A stretch of DNA of 64,000 bases from Methylophilus methylotrophus DSM 46235 = ATCC 53528 (GTDB taxonomy: Bacteria > Pseudomonadota > Gammaproteobacteria > Burkholderiales > Methylophilaceae). The notes under the pieces were generated by a model. It was not told the origin of the DNA. It searched no databases and saw nothing but the letters and a program-made list of their open reading frames with translations. Where the stretch lies: contig NZ_KB905141.1 of assembly GCF_000378225.1 (NCBI RefSeq), forward strand, positions 1,131,326-1,195,325, given 5' to 3'. Of the stretch, positions 39,101-48,219 are shown in pieces. The position numbers were made by a program, and so were the translations under genes. Positions within the stretch are counted from its first letter, which is position 1. Each line of letters starts with the position of its first letter.

Positions 39101-39697
39101 TTAGATTTGGGTGAATGGGTCATTCGCAACGCTTTGCGGCAAGCAAATGCATGGCGTCTGAAAGGACTGCCAGAGATGAATATTGCGATCAACATCTCGA
39201 CCTTGCAATTCAGGCAGCGTAATCTGGCTGAAGTGATGGCTAAATACCTCGAAGAAACACAAATGCCTGCGCATCTCATAGAAATCGAAATTACAGAAAG
39301 CGCATCAATGAACGAGCAGGATCATGCCATTGCCACCATTGACAGACTGAATGATCTTGGAATTCGTATTGCCATTGATGATTTTGGTACTGGCTACTCT
39401 TCATTGAGCTATCTGAAAAGATTGCGGGTGAACAAGATCAAAATCGACCGTTCATTTGTCAGTGATATAGTGCATAGCAAAGATGACGAAGCCATTGTAA
39501 GCGCGATTATCAGCATGGCAAAAAGCCTTGGACTAAAAACACTTGCAGAAGGCGTTGAAAGCGACCAACAATTAGCGTTTCTGAAGGATCAGGGCTGCGA
39601 TGAAGCGCAAGGATATTTCTACAGCAAACCGCTGTCTGCGACACTATTTGAACACTATGCACTGACCTATCTGCATGAAAAAGTGGCACCCGTATAA
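36107..39697 (+). CDS. Membrane HAMP-PAS-GGDEF-EAL c-di-GMP protein
   Basis: At 1196 residues this is the largest protein in the window. It has an N-terminal helix (LPLFIMASFAVWLVIFFSY), a periplasmic sensor (about 30-180), a second helix (LFIVLSAIVFILCLNYFLI), HAMP (about 205-260), several PAS domains (about 265-770), GGDEF (about 775-935) and EAL (about 945-1190). Both catalytic signatures are intact: GGDEF at 843-847 and EAL at 970-972, with DDFGTGYSS and KIDRSF. It overlaps the substrate-binding lipoprotein gene by 14 bp, so the periplasmic domain may read that protein's ligand state. Confidence 0.93.
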   Translation: MRTYNLRSILPLFIMASFAVWLVIFFSYEKYQLEQQLTAQTRSMLGERLANAQRQIEHLLTENKVMSARTEIMHLHTVDNIDEVSILDHRQHVLFSSNREWVGQPASQIHKLFNASLAEESLINRRQILHLCEDGNALLGLQPIQFPATRNQIRSQQTGLLFVKYNLQPKRANIWLDLVNNSLFIVLSAIVFILCLNYFLIQSLSRPLSHLLQVIQRLKNGDMLARADVSGDGELAILGNAFNAMQASLSKAMSQVADSEEKLAVTLYSIGDAVIATDTEGKVTLLNGVAHRLTGWGQAEAIGRPLKEVFVIVNAHTRLPAPDPVEHVLRTGEVVGLANSTLLLTRDGKEYQIADSAAPIRKQHGEVFGVVLVFRDVTAEYALQEKLEINEERLRLGQAYAEIGTWDADLLSGKQYWSEEIYQLTKFPRIENPTWQDFLNIVFEEDRALIEQATAQHLTAGEKYDVEYRIIDATGELRWMRSLGKAELDASGQPIRMCGIVQDITLRKQQELDLLETQSALKATINAIPDLLFVMNREGIYLDFHTPKISLLAVPPEQILGNSIHHLLPSSVAEVILSAIREADAHHYSHGKYYPLDLPDGRHWFELSVSKKNGEKNEDKFVILARDITERFETRGQLEIAARVFEQSAEAFMVTDESDNILLVNQSFSKITGYSSSEVVGDSAHILRSEKHESRFYADISATLETQGHWQGEIWNRKKDGTLFPALVSVSQVQLPQDGSNAYVTTLIDISKQKESEERIYRMAHYDGLTGLPNRTLFAEHIEQAIQATATQSASFALLFLDLDRFKNINDTLGHGIGDRLLIEVASRIRTLLREEDIVARFGGDEFFIKIQHAKHDEAQRAAETLLQSISQPFHIENHELHITPSIGITLFPQDGQDMESLYKAADTAMYQAKANFRNTYRFYTRELQNTSERRSMIEQSLRRAIDTNQLELYYQPQLCLHQHRLIGAEALIRWQHPQIGTISPLELISVAEETGQILDLGEWVIRNALRQANAWRLKGLPEMNIAINISTLQFRQRNLAEVMAKYLEETQMPAHLIEIEITESASMNEQDHAIATIDRLNDLGIRIAIDDFGTGYSSLSYLKRLRVNKIKIDRSFVSDIVHSKDDEAIVSAIISMAKSLGLKTLAEGVESDQQLAFLKDQGCDEAQGYFYSKPLSATLFEHYALTYLHEKVAPV

Positions 39698-39724
39698 AAG
39701 GATGTACACGGGCTAGTTTCGCTG

Positions 39725-40873
39725 TTATTCACCGATATGCAACTCACTGCGTGCTATCTTGGCGGCATTGAGGACAGTCTTTGCGTCGTTCCCAATCACG
39801 GTGAAATGACCCATTTTACGACCTTTGCGGGGTTCGTGTTTGCCGTATAAATGCATTTTCAAATGATCATGTGCAAGCGCGATATGCCATGCTGGTTCCA
39901 CTTGTTTTCCACTGTATAGCCAGCTATCCCCAAGGATATTGACCATCACCGCATGGCTATGCAGGCGCGGACTGCCCAAGGCCTGACCGGTAATGACGCG
40001 CACCTGCTGTTCAAACTGGTTGGTCACGCAGGCATCAATGGTGTAATGGCCGGAGTTATGCGGGCGCGGCGCGATTTCATTAACCAGCAACTGGTTACCG
40101 ACCACAAAAAATTCCACGCCCAATACACCTACATAATTAAGCTTGGTTGCCAGCTTCTTCGCCAGTTCCTGGGCATTCGCCTTGATCACTTCAGCACAAC
40201 GTGCCGGTGCGATGCTGATATCGAGAATACCATTCAAATGGCTGTTCTCTGCCGTGGGAAACGCGGCGATATTGCCATGCACATCCCGCGCCAACACGAC
40301 TGAGACTTCCAAGTCTAAGGGCAGCATCTTTTCCAGCACGCAGACTTCCTGCTTGAATCCCTGGAAGGCAGCCACCGCCTGCTCGCGGTTGGCAACACGC
40401 GCCTGGCCTTTGCCGTCGTAACCAAAACGGGCTACTTTGAGCACGGCCGGATAGATGTCGCCATCCGCTGGCAAGTCACTCTCAGCGGTGACCGGCACAA
40501 ATGGCCCAATCGGCAAACCAGCCTCCTTGAAGAAGGTTTTTTCTTTGACTCTGTGCTGCGCAATGGCGACGGCATCGGCACTCGGATGCACGATCGTAGA
40601 TTTTGCCAAGGTTGCCAGCGTTTCTGCGGGCACGTTTTCAAATTCGGTAGAAATCGCCTGACAGGTTTCCGCCATCGTTTTTAAAGCAGAGGCATCATCG
40701 TAGGCAGCACACAAATGTACATCGGCAATCATGCCCGCCGGACTGTTTTTGTCAGGGTCCAGCACTGTCACCTTATAGCCCATCTCATGGGCTGCAATCA
40801 CAAAAAAGCGACCCAGCTGGCCGCCGCCCAACATGCCCAACATGGCAGGAGGTTGAATCACAGTGGTTGTCAT
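39725..40873 (-). CDS. purK: N5-carboxyaminoimidazole ribonucleotide synthase
   Basis: PurK is the ATP-grasp enzyme that carboxylates AIR with bicarbonate in purine synthesis. The 382 residues show the typical start [35 protein letters not shown], the ATP-grasp [15 protein letters not shown] and the C-terminal [19 protein letters not shown]. Its start overlaps the purE stop by 4 bp (ATGA type), so the two are coupled and work in sequence. Confidence 0.98.
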   Translation of the reverse strand: MTTTVIQPPAMLGMLGGGQLGRFFVIAAHEMGYKVTVLDPDKNSPAGMIADVHLCAAYDDASALKTMAETCQAISTEFENVPAETLATLAKSTIVHPSADAVAIAQHRVKEKTFFKEAGLPIGPFVPVTAESDLPADGDIYPAVLKVARFGYDGKGQARVANREQAVAAFQGFKQEVCVLEKMLPLDLEVSVVLARDVHGNIAAFPTAENSHLNGILDISIAPARCAEVIKANAQELAKKLATKLNYVGVLGVEFFVVGNQLLVNEIAPRPHNSGHYTIDACVTNQFEQQVRVITGQALGSPRLHSHAVMVNILGDSWLYSGKQVEPAWHIALAHDHLKMHLYGKHEPRKGRKMGHFTVIGNDAKTVLNAAKIARSELHIGE

Positions 40874-41364
40874 GGTTTTTCGCTCAACTCCATTGCGTGT
40901 ACTTTTTCGGTCTGCTTCTTACGGAAGCTAGCCAACTTGTCAGCCAGCGCCTGGTCCTGATTTGCCAACATGGCAACTGCAAACAAGCCAGCGTTAGCGG
41001 CACCGGCATCTCCAATCGCAAACGTCGCCACCGGAATACCTTTAGGCATTTGCACGATAGATAACAGGGAATCCTGCCCTTGCAGATGTTTGGAAGGCAC
41101 AGGCACGCCCAACACTGGCAATGTGGTTTTTGCCGCTACCATGCCTGGCAAATGCGCTGCACCACCGGCACCGGCGATAATCACCTGAAAGCCATTGCTG
41201 GCAGCAGACTCTGCAAATTGGAACATCAGGTCAGGTGTACGGTGGGCAGAAATCACACGCGCTTCGTAAGCCACGCCAAAATCGGCCAGCATTTGCGCGG
41301 CATTTCTCATCACCGGCCAGTCACTGTCCGACCCCATAATAATAGCCACCAAAGGTTTACTCAT
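40870..41364 (-). CDS. purE: N5-carboxyaminoimidazole ribonucleotide mutase
   Basis: PurE converts the PurK product N5-CAIR into CAIR. The 164 residues contain [23 protein letters not shown], and [27 protein letters not shown] split across the active-site loops, the standard class I PurE layout. It lies upstream of and overlaps purK. The DNA between purE and proB contains a tandem 77-bp repeat. Confidence 0.98.
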   Translation of the reverse strand: MSKPLVAIIMGSDSDWPVMRNAAQMLADFGVAYEARVISAHRTPDLMFQFAESAASNGFQVIIAGAGGAAHLPGMVAAKTTLPVLGVPVPSKHLQGQDSLLSIVQMPKGIPVATFAIGDAGAANAGLFAVAMLANQDQALADKLASFRKKQTEKVHAMELSEKP

Positions 41365-41431
41365 ACTATTGCCTTTTTATTGAATTTGTCTGCCTAAACA
41401 ACAGGACGCTCATGCGTCGTCATCATGTTCA

Positions 41432-41576
41432 GATTGTGGCTTCGGCCACTTCGCTTAACTTGCTTTGCAAGTTAGCCTACGCCGCAATTTTACGTTGCTT
41501 CTTGTGCCGATTGTGGCTTCGGCCACTTCGCCTAACTTGCTTTGCAAGTTAGCCTACGCCGCAATTTTACGTTGCT
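41432..41576. repeat. Two tandem copies of a 77-bp period repeat with paired hairpins
   Basis: Two 68-bp copies, 41432-41499 and 41509-41576, are identical except for about one base and are offset by 77 bp. Each has a GTGGC-TTCG-GCCAC tetraloop hairpin followed by a TAACTTGC-TTT-GCAAGTTA hairpin and a shared GCCGCAATTTTACGTTGCT end. The second copy runs into the last codon and stop of proB (stop at 41575-41577 on the minus strand). There is no gene in the rest of this gap. Confidence 0.9.
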
Positions 41577-42696
41577 AAAGCAACACAAGATTGTCCCTGT
41601 GAATCAATTCTTTTTCTTCTACGTAACCCAGCGTCTGCTCAATCTCACTACTTGGTTTACGCTTGATCCGGCGTACTTCGTTAGCATTGTAATTGACAAT
41701 ACCACGCGCCCACTCTTTACCCTGCGCATCAATGCACGCCACCACGTCACCACGCTCAAACTGACCCAAGACGTCAACCACGCCGATTGGCAGCAAACTC
41801 TTGCCATCCTTGGTGAGTACATTGACCGCACCATCATCAAGCACCAATTTACCACCCACGCGCAAATGATCTGCAAGCCATTGTTTTTTGGCCAGTATTT
41901 TCATTTTTCCCGCTTTTAAGTGCGTCCCAATTGCTTCGCCCTGACTCAGGCGAGCAAGTACATTGGGTTCACGACCAGAAGCTATCACCGTATGCGCACC
42001 ACTATTCGCAGCACGTTTGGCAGCCAGAATCTTGGTCAGCATACCGCCGGTACCAACAGCACTACCAGCACCACCAGCCATCGCTTCTAGCTCAGGATTA
42101 CCGGCAGTTTCAAAATTAACAAATACGGCATCAGGATTTTTACGAGGATCCGCGGAATACAAGCCTTGCTGATCGGTCAGGATAATCAGCGCGTCGGCCT
42201 CAATGAGGTTTGCAACGAGCGCCCCCAGGGTGTCGTTGTCACCAAAGCGGATTTCTTCAGTGACCACGGTATCGTTCTCATTAATGATTGGGATGACTTT
42301 CAGGTCAAGCAAGGTACGTAATGTTGTGCGTGCATTGAGGTAGCGCTTGCGGTCAGCCAGATCCTCGTGCGTCAACAGTAATTGCGCCGTGTGCAAGCCA
42401 TGCTGGGCAAAACATTGCTCATACATTTGCACCAGCCCCATTTGACCAACAGCCGCCGCCGCTTGTAGCTCATTGATCTCGACAGGGCGCTTTTTCCAGC
42501 CCAAGCGCTGCATGCCTTCAGCCACCGCTCCACTGGAAACAAGCACGATTTGCCGCCCCTGTTTAACCAGGGCACTGATTTGCTCAGCCCAGGCAGCAAT
42601 GGCAGTTTTATCCAGTCCCTGACCATCATTGGTCACCAGACTGGAGCCAACTTTGACAATCAGGGTTTTGCTGCCTTGAATTAAAGAAACACTCAT
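41575..42696 (-). CDS. proB: Glutamate 5-kinase (kinase plus PUA domain)
   Basis: ProB phosphorylates glutamate in the first step of proline synthesis. The 373-residue product has the kinase core ([58 protein letters not shown]) and a C-terminal PUA domain (residues about 280-365). Start at ATG 42696; a TTG nine bases upstream is less likely. The stop codon lies inside the second copy of the 77-bp repeat, so the final residue or two may have been set by the repeat's insertion. It is downstream of obgE on the same strand. Confidence 0.96.
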   Translation of the reverse strand: MSVSLIQGSKTLIVKVGSSLVTNDGQGLDKTAIAAWAEQISALVKQGRQIVLVSSGAVAEGMQRLGWKKRPVEINELQAAAAVGQMGLVQMYEQCFAQHGLHTAQLLLTHEDLADRKRYLNARTTLRTLLDLKVIPIINENDTVVTEEIRFGDNDTLGALVANLIEADALIILTDQQGLYSADPRKNPDAVFVNFETAGNPELEAMAGGAGSAVGTGGMLTKILAAKRAANSGAHTVIASGREPNVLARLSQGEAIGTHLKAGKMKILAKKQWLADHLRVGGKLVLDDGAVNVLTKDGKSLLPIGVVDVLGQFERGDVVACIDAQGKEWARGIVNYNANEVRRIKRKPSSEIEQTLGYVEEKELIHRDNLVLL

Positions 42697-42738
42697 ACCT
42701 GCCAAGAAATTCTTAAAATGAATGCGTTTTTATAATGA

Positions 42739-43914
<1,176 letters not shown>

Positions 43915-43964
43915 ACAAATCCAAGGCACAACCATACAAGGCTACAATCTGATAACTATAAAGT

Positions 43965-43996
43965 AAAAAGCCCCGTCAAGCGACAGGGCTTTTTTC
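43965..43996. terminator. Terminator after rpmA
   Basis: On the minus strand the stem AAAAAGCCCTGTC / GACGGGGCTTTTT (a few mismatches) is followed by a T-rich run. It lies 13 bp after the rpmA stop codon and can also stop rightward transcription. Confidence 0.85.
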
Positions 43997-44008
43997 ATAA
44001 AAGTGCGA

Positions 44009-44266
44009 TTAGACCGCTTCAATGCTCACGGTATGACGCTTTAATGCGCCTTTAACAGCAAATTTCACTTTGCCATCTACCAATGCATACAGGGTGTGAT
44101 CTTTACCCATGCCAACGTTTTCGCCAGCGTGCATTTTAGTACCGCGTTGGCGAACAATGATGCTGCCAGCGTTAACTACTGTTTCACCGAAAGCTTTAAC
44201 GCCCAGGCGCTTGGCTTGTGAGTCGCGACCGTTACGTGAACTACCGCCTGCTTTTTTGTGTGCCAT
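44009..44266 (-). CDS. rpmA: 50S ribosomal protein L27
   Basis: The 85-residue product has the L27 signature [24 protein letters not shown] and [26 protein letters not shown] cut by the usual loop. L27 reaches the peptidyl-transferase centre. It follows rplU by 47 bp and is probably co-transcribed with it from the promoter at 44666-44693. Confidence 0.98.
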   Translation of the reverse strand: MAHKKAGGSSRNGRDSQAKRLGVKAFGETVVNAGSIIVRQRGTKMHAGENVGMGKDHTLYALVDGKVKFAVKGALKRHTVSIEAV

Positions 44267-44313
44267 GATTGATTCCTTATTCTAGCAATCTGCTCTACTC
44301 AAGCAGAACGTGC

Positions 44314-44628
44314 TTATTTTGCTGAAATAGTGTCGATTTGAATTTCTGTGTAGCTCTGACGATGACCTTGAGTCTTGCGGTAGTGCTTACGACGACGCAT
44401 TTTGAAAATCATCACTTTGTCGCCACGGCCATGTGATACCACAGTGGCATTCACTTTTGCACCAGCTACCAAAGGTGCACCGATCGTAGTTGTTTCGCCG
44501 TCAGCAATCAACAATACTTTGTCGATCACTACTGTGGAGCCCACGTCGCCAGTCAATTTCTCAACTTTTACTTTGTCACCAGCGGCTACTTTGTACTGTT
44601 TGCCACCTGTTTTAATCACTGCGTACAT
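44314..44628 (-). CDS. rplU: 50S ribosomal protein L21
   Basis: The 104 residues match L21: [20 protein letters not shown] at the start and the basic [21 protein letters not shown] segment near the end. L21 binds 23S rRNA. It is first gene of the rplU-rpmA unit. Confidence 0.98.
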   Translation of the reverse strand: MYAVIKTGGKQYKVAAGDKVKVEKLTGDVGSTVVIDKVLLIADGETTTIGAPLVAGAKVNATVVSHGRGDKVMIFKMRRRKHYRKTQGHRQSYTEIQIDTISAK

Positions 44629-44665
44629 AATAATGCCTTAAACATCGCCTTTTAAAGAACCCGCA

Positions 44666-44693
44666 ATTATACGCAATTTATTCGAGAATGCAA
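44666..44693 (-). promoter_or_regulatory. Sigma-70-type promoter of rplU-rpmA
   Basis: On the minus strand TTGCAT (44693-44688) and TATAAT (44671-44666) are separated by 16 bp, 38 bp before the rplU start. The perfect -10 and near-perfect -35 fit a strong ribosomal-protein promoter. Confidence 0.7.
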
Positions 44694-44749
44694 ATATATT
44701 TGCGCATGTTTTTACCTGGCCTAGAGGCGCTCATTAGTCACACAAGTGC

Positions 44750-45091
44750 TTATATTACCTTTTGTCGCCACGAACGGATACTGCCATTAGTGTAATAGGC
44801 ATAGATCGCAACCACGGTCTCCAGCAATGGCTGGCAACCGTGCAAATCTTCACCCTCACCATCTTGAAATGCGGCTAATTTATACACGGGCTGCATTTCA
44901 GGATTATTCAATGAACTCAACGGCTGGAAGGTTGCTTTTGCGATAGGCCTGCCAGCATGCGTGACTTGCACATTAAACATATCCACCACCAGTTCCAGGT
45001 GCTGCCCATCAGTCAGTGATGCCTGGTAACGTTTTTTATTCCACTGCATCACGCTCAGCACCTCGTTTTCAGTGACTGCTTTTGAAACCAT
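44750..45091 (-). CDS. Unknown small protein divergent from a MocR-type regulator
   Basis: The 113-residue product starts at ATG 45091 behind a well-spaced GGGAG site. It has no signal peptide or membrane segment. The middle contains VVDMFNVQVTHAGRPIAKATFQPLSS, and the C-terminal part YKLAAFQDGEGEDLHGCQPLLETVVAIYAY is acidic. I do not recognise a family. It faces the MocR-type gene across a 95-bp gap that holds two TTTGCAT direct repeats, so it may be that regulator's target. Confidence 0.7.
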   Translation of the reverse strand: MVSKAVTENEVLSVMQWNKKRYQASLTDGQHLELVVDMFNVQVTHAGRPIAKATFQPLSSLNNPEMQPVYKLAAFQDGEGEDLHGCQPLLETVVAIYAYYTNGSIRSWRQKVI

Positions 45092-45136
45092 CTGCAACTC
45101 CCTAATTTAGTTAAGGGCAGCTTAATGGATGAGCGA

Positions 45137-45161
45137 TTTGCATAACAGCTGCAGTTTGCAT
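45137..45161. promoter_or_regulatory. Direct repeats TTTGCAT, candidate MocR operator
   Basis: TTTGCAT at 45137-45143 and at 45155-45161, 18 bp start to start, lie in the 95-bp gap between the unknown gene and the MocR-type regulator. A CAGCTG palindrome lies between them. MocR/PdxR-type regulators usually bind direct repeats near their own start. This is a positional and motif argument only. Confidence 0.45.
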
Positions 45162-45185
45162 TAAATTAACCATATCAGATACTTA

Positions 45186-46607
45186 ATGGACGATCACTTG
45201 AAGAAATACGAAGTTATTGCTGAAGAAATCGCCAGCGCCATTCAACAAGGCCTACTTAAGCGTGGTGACAAGCTGCCTTCTATCCGCCAGATACAGGCCA
45301 GCAAACAGGTCAATGCATCCACTGTCTTCCAAGCCTATTATTTATTAGAGGCGCGTGGCCTGATTGTGACGCGGCCACGCTCTGGCTATTACGTGGCCGG
45401 ACCTTTGCGAAACGAGCGTTTGGTACCACATACCGCAGAAGATGACGGCATCCCCACCACCCTGCAAGTGAGTGACCTGGTGTTTAACTTACTTGAACGC
45501 ATCAAGGATCCGCAGCATGTTCCTTTTGGCTCGGCCTTTCCCAGCCCGTACTTGTTTCCACTGCCTAAACTGGCAGATCACATGGCTAGCGCCGTGCGGC
45601 ATATGCAGCCGCAGGATACGGTCAGTGATATCGGCCAGGGGGATCTCGAACTCAGGCGACAAATTGCCTTGCGTTACCAACTGGATGGCAAGCAAACCGA
45701 TCTGGATGAGATTGTGATTACCAATGGCGCCCTGGAAGCGCTTAACCTTTGCCTGGCAGCAGTGACCCAGCCTGGCGATAGCGTGATTATTGAATGCCCC
45801 AGTTTTTATGCCGCCTTGCAGGCGATTGAGCGCTTGGGGCTAAAAGCAATAGAAGTCCCCAGCCACCCAGAGCTGGGTATAGATCTGGCAGCACTTGAGC
45901 GCGCGATTATTCAGCATAGACCTAAAGCCTGCTGGCTTATGACCAACTTCCAGAACCCAACAGGCAGCCTGATGCCAGAAGACAAAAAGCGGGCACTGAT
46001 TGCGCTCATCACGCGTTACCAGCTCCCCTTGATCGAAGATGATGTCTACCGGGAATTGTATTTTGGCAAGCAGCGCCCTCTGCCAGCCAAGACTTGGGAC
46101 AGCGACGGTTGGGTCATGCATTGCAGCTCCTTTTCGAAAACACTGGCGCCTGGCTACCGTGTCGGCTGGGTCTCTGCCGGGCGCTTTAGCGAAAAAATTA
46201 CACGCCTGAAAATCTCCACCACGCTCGCCACCTCTATTCCAGCGCAACAGGCACTGGCCAGTTACCTGGTCAAAGGCGGCTACGACAAGCATTTACGCCA
46301 GCTTAGACACCAGCTCATGTTGCAACAATTGCAATTTTCGCAAGCCATCCACCAGCACTTGCCAGCAGAAGTACGTTTTACCCTGCCGCAAGGAGGTTAT
46401 TTCTTATGGCTGCAATTACCAGCGCAAAAAGACGGCCTGAAACTATTCCAGCAGGCCATCGCCCACAATATCAGCCTGGCACCAGGCCATATGTTCTCTT
46501 CACAACAGCAATATGCATGTTACATCCGGCTCAATTACGGCCACCCTTTCACTGCGGCCAATCAACACGCGATTGAGACGCTAGGTCAACTCATTCGCCG
46601 CGACTGA
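45186..46607 (+). CDS. MocR-type GntR regulator with aminotransferase-like domain
   Basis: A 473-residue fusion: GntR-type winged helix at residues about 1-75 (YEVIAEEIASAIQQGLLKRGDKLPSIRQ cut by the helix, and the NASTVFQAYYLLEARGLI recognition helix) and a fold-type I PLP domain (about 110-470). The PLP lysine lies in SSFSKTLAPGYRVGW, with NFQNPTGSLMP and IEDDVYRELYF also present. MocR regulators sense PLP or PLP-amino-acid adducts. It is divergent from an unknown 113-residue gene, with direct repeats between them. The ribosome site before ATG 45186 is weak. Confidence 0.92.
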   Translation: MDDHLKKYEVIAEEIASAIQQGLLKRGDKLPSIRQIQASKQVNASTVFQAYYLLEARGLIVTRPRSGYYVAGPLRNERLVPHTAEDDGIPTTLQVSDLVFNLLERIKDPQHVPFGSAFPSPYLFPLPKLADHMASAVRHMQPQDTVSDIGQGDLELRRQIALRYQLDGKQTDLDEIVITNGALEALNLCLAAVTQPGDSVIIECPSFYAALQAIERLGLKAIEVPSHPELGIDLAALERAIIQHRPKACWLMTNFQNPTGSLMPEDKKRALIALITRYQLPLIEDDVYRELYFGKQRPLPAKTWDSDGWVMHCSSFSKTLAPGYRVGWVSAGRFSEKITRLKISTTLATSIPAQQALASYLVKGGYDKHLRQLRHQLMLQQLQFSQAIHQHLPAEVRFTLPQGGYFLWLQLPAQKDGLKLFQQAIAHNISLAPGHMFSSQQQYACYIRLNYGHPFTAANQHAIETLGQLIRRD

Positions 46608-46719
46608 ACAGTCCATACGACAATGCACATCTGATATGGTTTTTTAATTAAAAACTGAATCTGTTTTAAACGCACCCCTTCTTCTAAACTGCTCGCAATC
46701 TGATTGATTCGAGCGTCTT

Positions 46720-48129
46720 ATGTCATCCACACGCAGCAAACCAGTGATTCCGATTGTGGCCGCCCCCATGGCCGAGCAAACCATTTCGCTTTACCAGAAA
46801 ACGCGCAAGGTATATCCGCGTTCTGTCAGTGGTTACTTCAAGAACTGGCGCTGGCTGATGATCTGGCTGACTCAATTGGTGTTCTACGGCATGCCATGGT
46901 TGCAATACGGTGGCCGCCAGGCATTTTTGCTGGACATTGATACGCATCGCTTTTACCTGTTCGGGCTGGTGATCTTTCCGCAGGATCTGTTTTACCTGGC
47001 CATGCTGCTCATCATTTGTGCGATCGGATTATTTTTGTTTACGGCGGTTGCAGGCCGACTGTGGTGCGGCTTCTCTTGCCCACAATCTGTGTATACCGAA
47101 ATTTTCTTGTGGATGGAACGCAGCATAGAGGGCGACCGCATGGCAAGACAGAAACTGGATGCCCAGCCCTGGGGGCCCCGCAAAGCCGGCATCAAACTGA
47201 GCAAACATGGTGTATGGCTGGCCTTCTCGCTGGTGACAGGATTCACCTTTGTCGGCTACTTCACACCCATACGTGAATTATTGGGTGATATCCAGCAATG
47301 GCAACTGGGTGGCTGGTCGTGCTTCTGGTTAGGCTTTTACAGCCTGGCGACTTATGGCAATGCCGGTTTTTTACGCGAGCAGGTCTGCAAGCACATGTGT
47401 CCTTACGCACGTTTCCAGAGTGCAATGTTTGATAATCACACATTAATTGTGGCTTATGACAGTGCGCGGGGCGAACCCCGCGGTGGCCGCAGCAAAAATC
47501 AAGACTACCAGGCACAAGGTTTGGGATCATGCATAGATTGCAATATCTGCGTGCAGGTATGCCCGGTCGGCATTGATATTCGCAATGGCCTGCAATACGA
47601 ATGCATCAGCTGCGGATTGTGTATTGATGCCTGCAATGACGTCATGGATAAAATGCGATATCCGCGCGACCTGATCCGCTTCTCTGCCGCAGGCCAGAGT
47701 GGAAAACACAAATTGCGCCAGCACCTGCTGCGTCCGCGCGTCTTGATTTACAGCGCATTATTTGCGCTCATGCTGGCGTGGCTGGGTTATGGCTTATTAC
47801 ACAAGCCCGACTTTAAGGTGGATGTGATACGTGACCGCAATATCATGTACCGGGAAACCAGCCATGGCGTCGAGAACCTGTATCAGCTACACCTGACCAA
47901 TGCCACCGAGCAGGGACAACGCTACCGGGTACAGGCCAGAGGTCTTAGCGGCCTACGTATAGAAAGTGAGCAAACACTAACTGCCGGCCCGACCGAGGAA
48001 GTATTGCTGCCGTTAAGTTTGTCACTGCCCTCTAGCGAGCAACGTGGTAGCCAGCGCATCAAAATCGAAGTGATGCAAATCTCTAGCGGCGAAACAGTCC
48101 CAACGGACAGTACATTCTACCTGCCCTGA
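46720..48129 (+). CDS. ccoG: Cytochrome c oxidase accessory protein CcoG (FixG/RdxA)
   Basis: The 469-residue membrane protein has five or so helices in residues 45-230 and about 345-365, two ferredoxin-type clusters (CIDCNICVQVCPVGID and CISCGLCIDACNDVMDK) and an N-terminal SCPQSVYTE-type motif within CGFSCPQSVYTEIF. The C-terminal third is the FixG immunoglobulin-like domain. CcoG helps assemble cbb3 oxidase by reducing copper. No ccoNOP genes are in this window. It is convergent with the DnaQ/GIY-YIG nuclease gene. Confidence 0.94.
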   Translation: MSSTRSKPVIPIVAAPMAEQTISLYQKTRKVYPRSVSGYFKNWRWLMIWLTQLVFYGMPWLQYGGRQAFLLDIDTHRFYLFGLVIFPQDLFYLAMLLIICAIGLFLFTAVAGRLWCGFSCPQSVYTEIFLWMERSIEGDRMARQKLDAQPWGPRKAGIKLSKHGVWLAFSLVTGFTFVGYFTPIRELLGDIQQWQLGGWSCFWLGFYSLATYGNAGFLREQVCKHMCPYARFQSAMFDNHTLIVAYDSARGEPRGGRSKNQDYQAQGLGSCIDCNICVQVCPVGIDIRNGLQYECISCGLCIDACNDVMDKMRYPRDLIRFSAAGQSGKHKLRQHLLRPRVLIYSALFALMLAWLGYGLLHKPDFKVDVIRDRNIMYRETSHGVENLYQLHLTNATEQGQRYRVQARGLSGLRIESEQTLTAGPTEEVLLPLSLSLPSSEQRGSQRIKIEVMQISSGETVPTDSTFYLP

Positions 48130-48148
48130 TTGAACAACTACTCCTTGT

Positions 48149-48219
48149 CCCGCGTGTTCTGGCAGGTTGAAGTTTAGGTTGACCAACCTTGATTCAACCC
48201 GCCAGGTCGAGCACGCGGG
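48149..48219. terminator. Nested hairpin between ccoG and the nuclease gene
   Basis: CCCGCGTG (48149-48156) pairs with CACGCGGG (48212-48219), with further imperfect pairing inward, and an inner perfect AGGTTG-AC-CAACCT (48176-48189). The right arm lies inside the last codons of the minus-strand nuclease gene, which ends at 48194. No long T-run is present; it probably serves as a transcription stop between convergent genes. Confidence 0.5.

Noticed and set aside
46608-46720. Possible FNR box upstream of ccoG
   Set aside because: No TTGAT-N4-ATCAA motif; only an AT-rich near-palindrome around 46637 that does not fit the FNR consensus.
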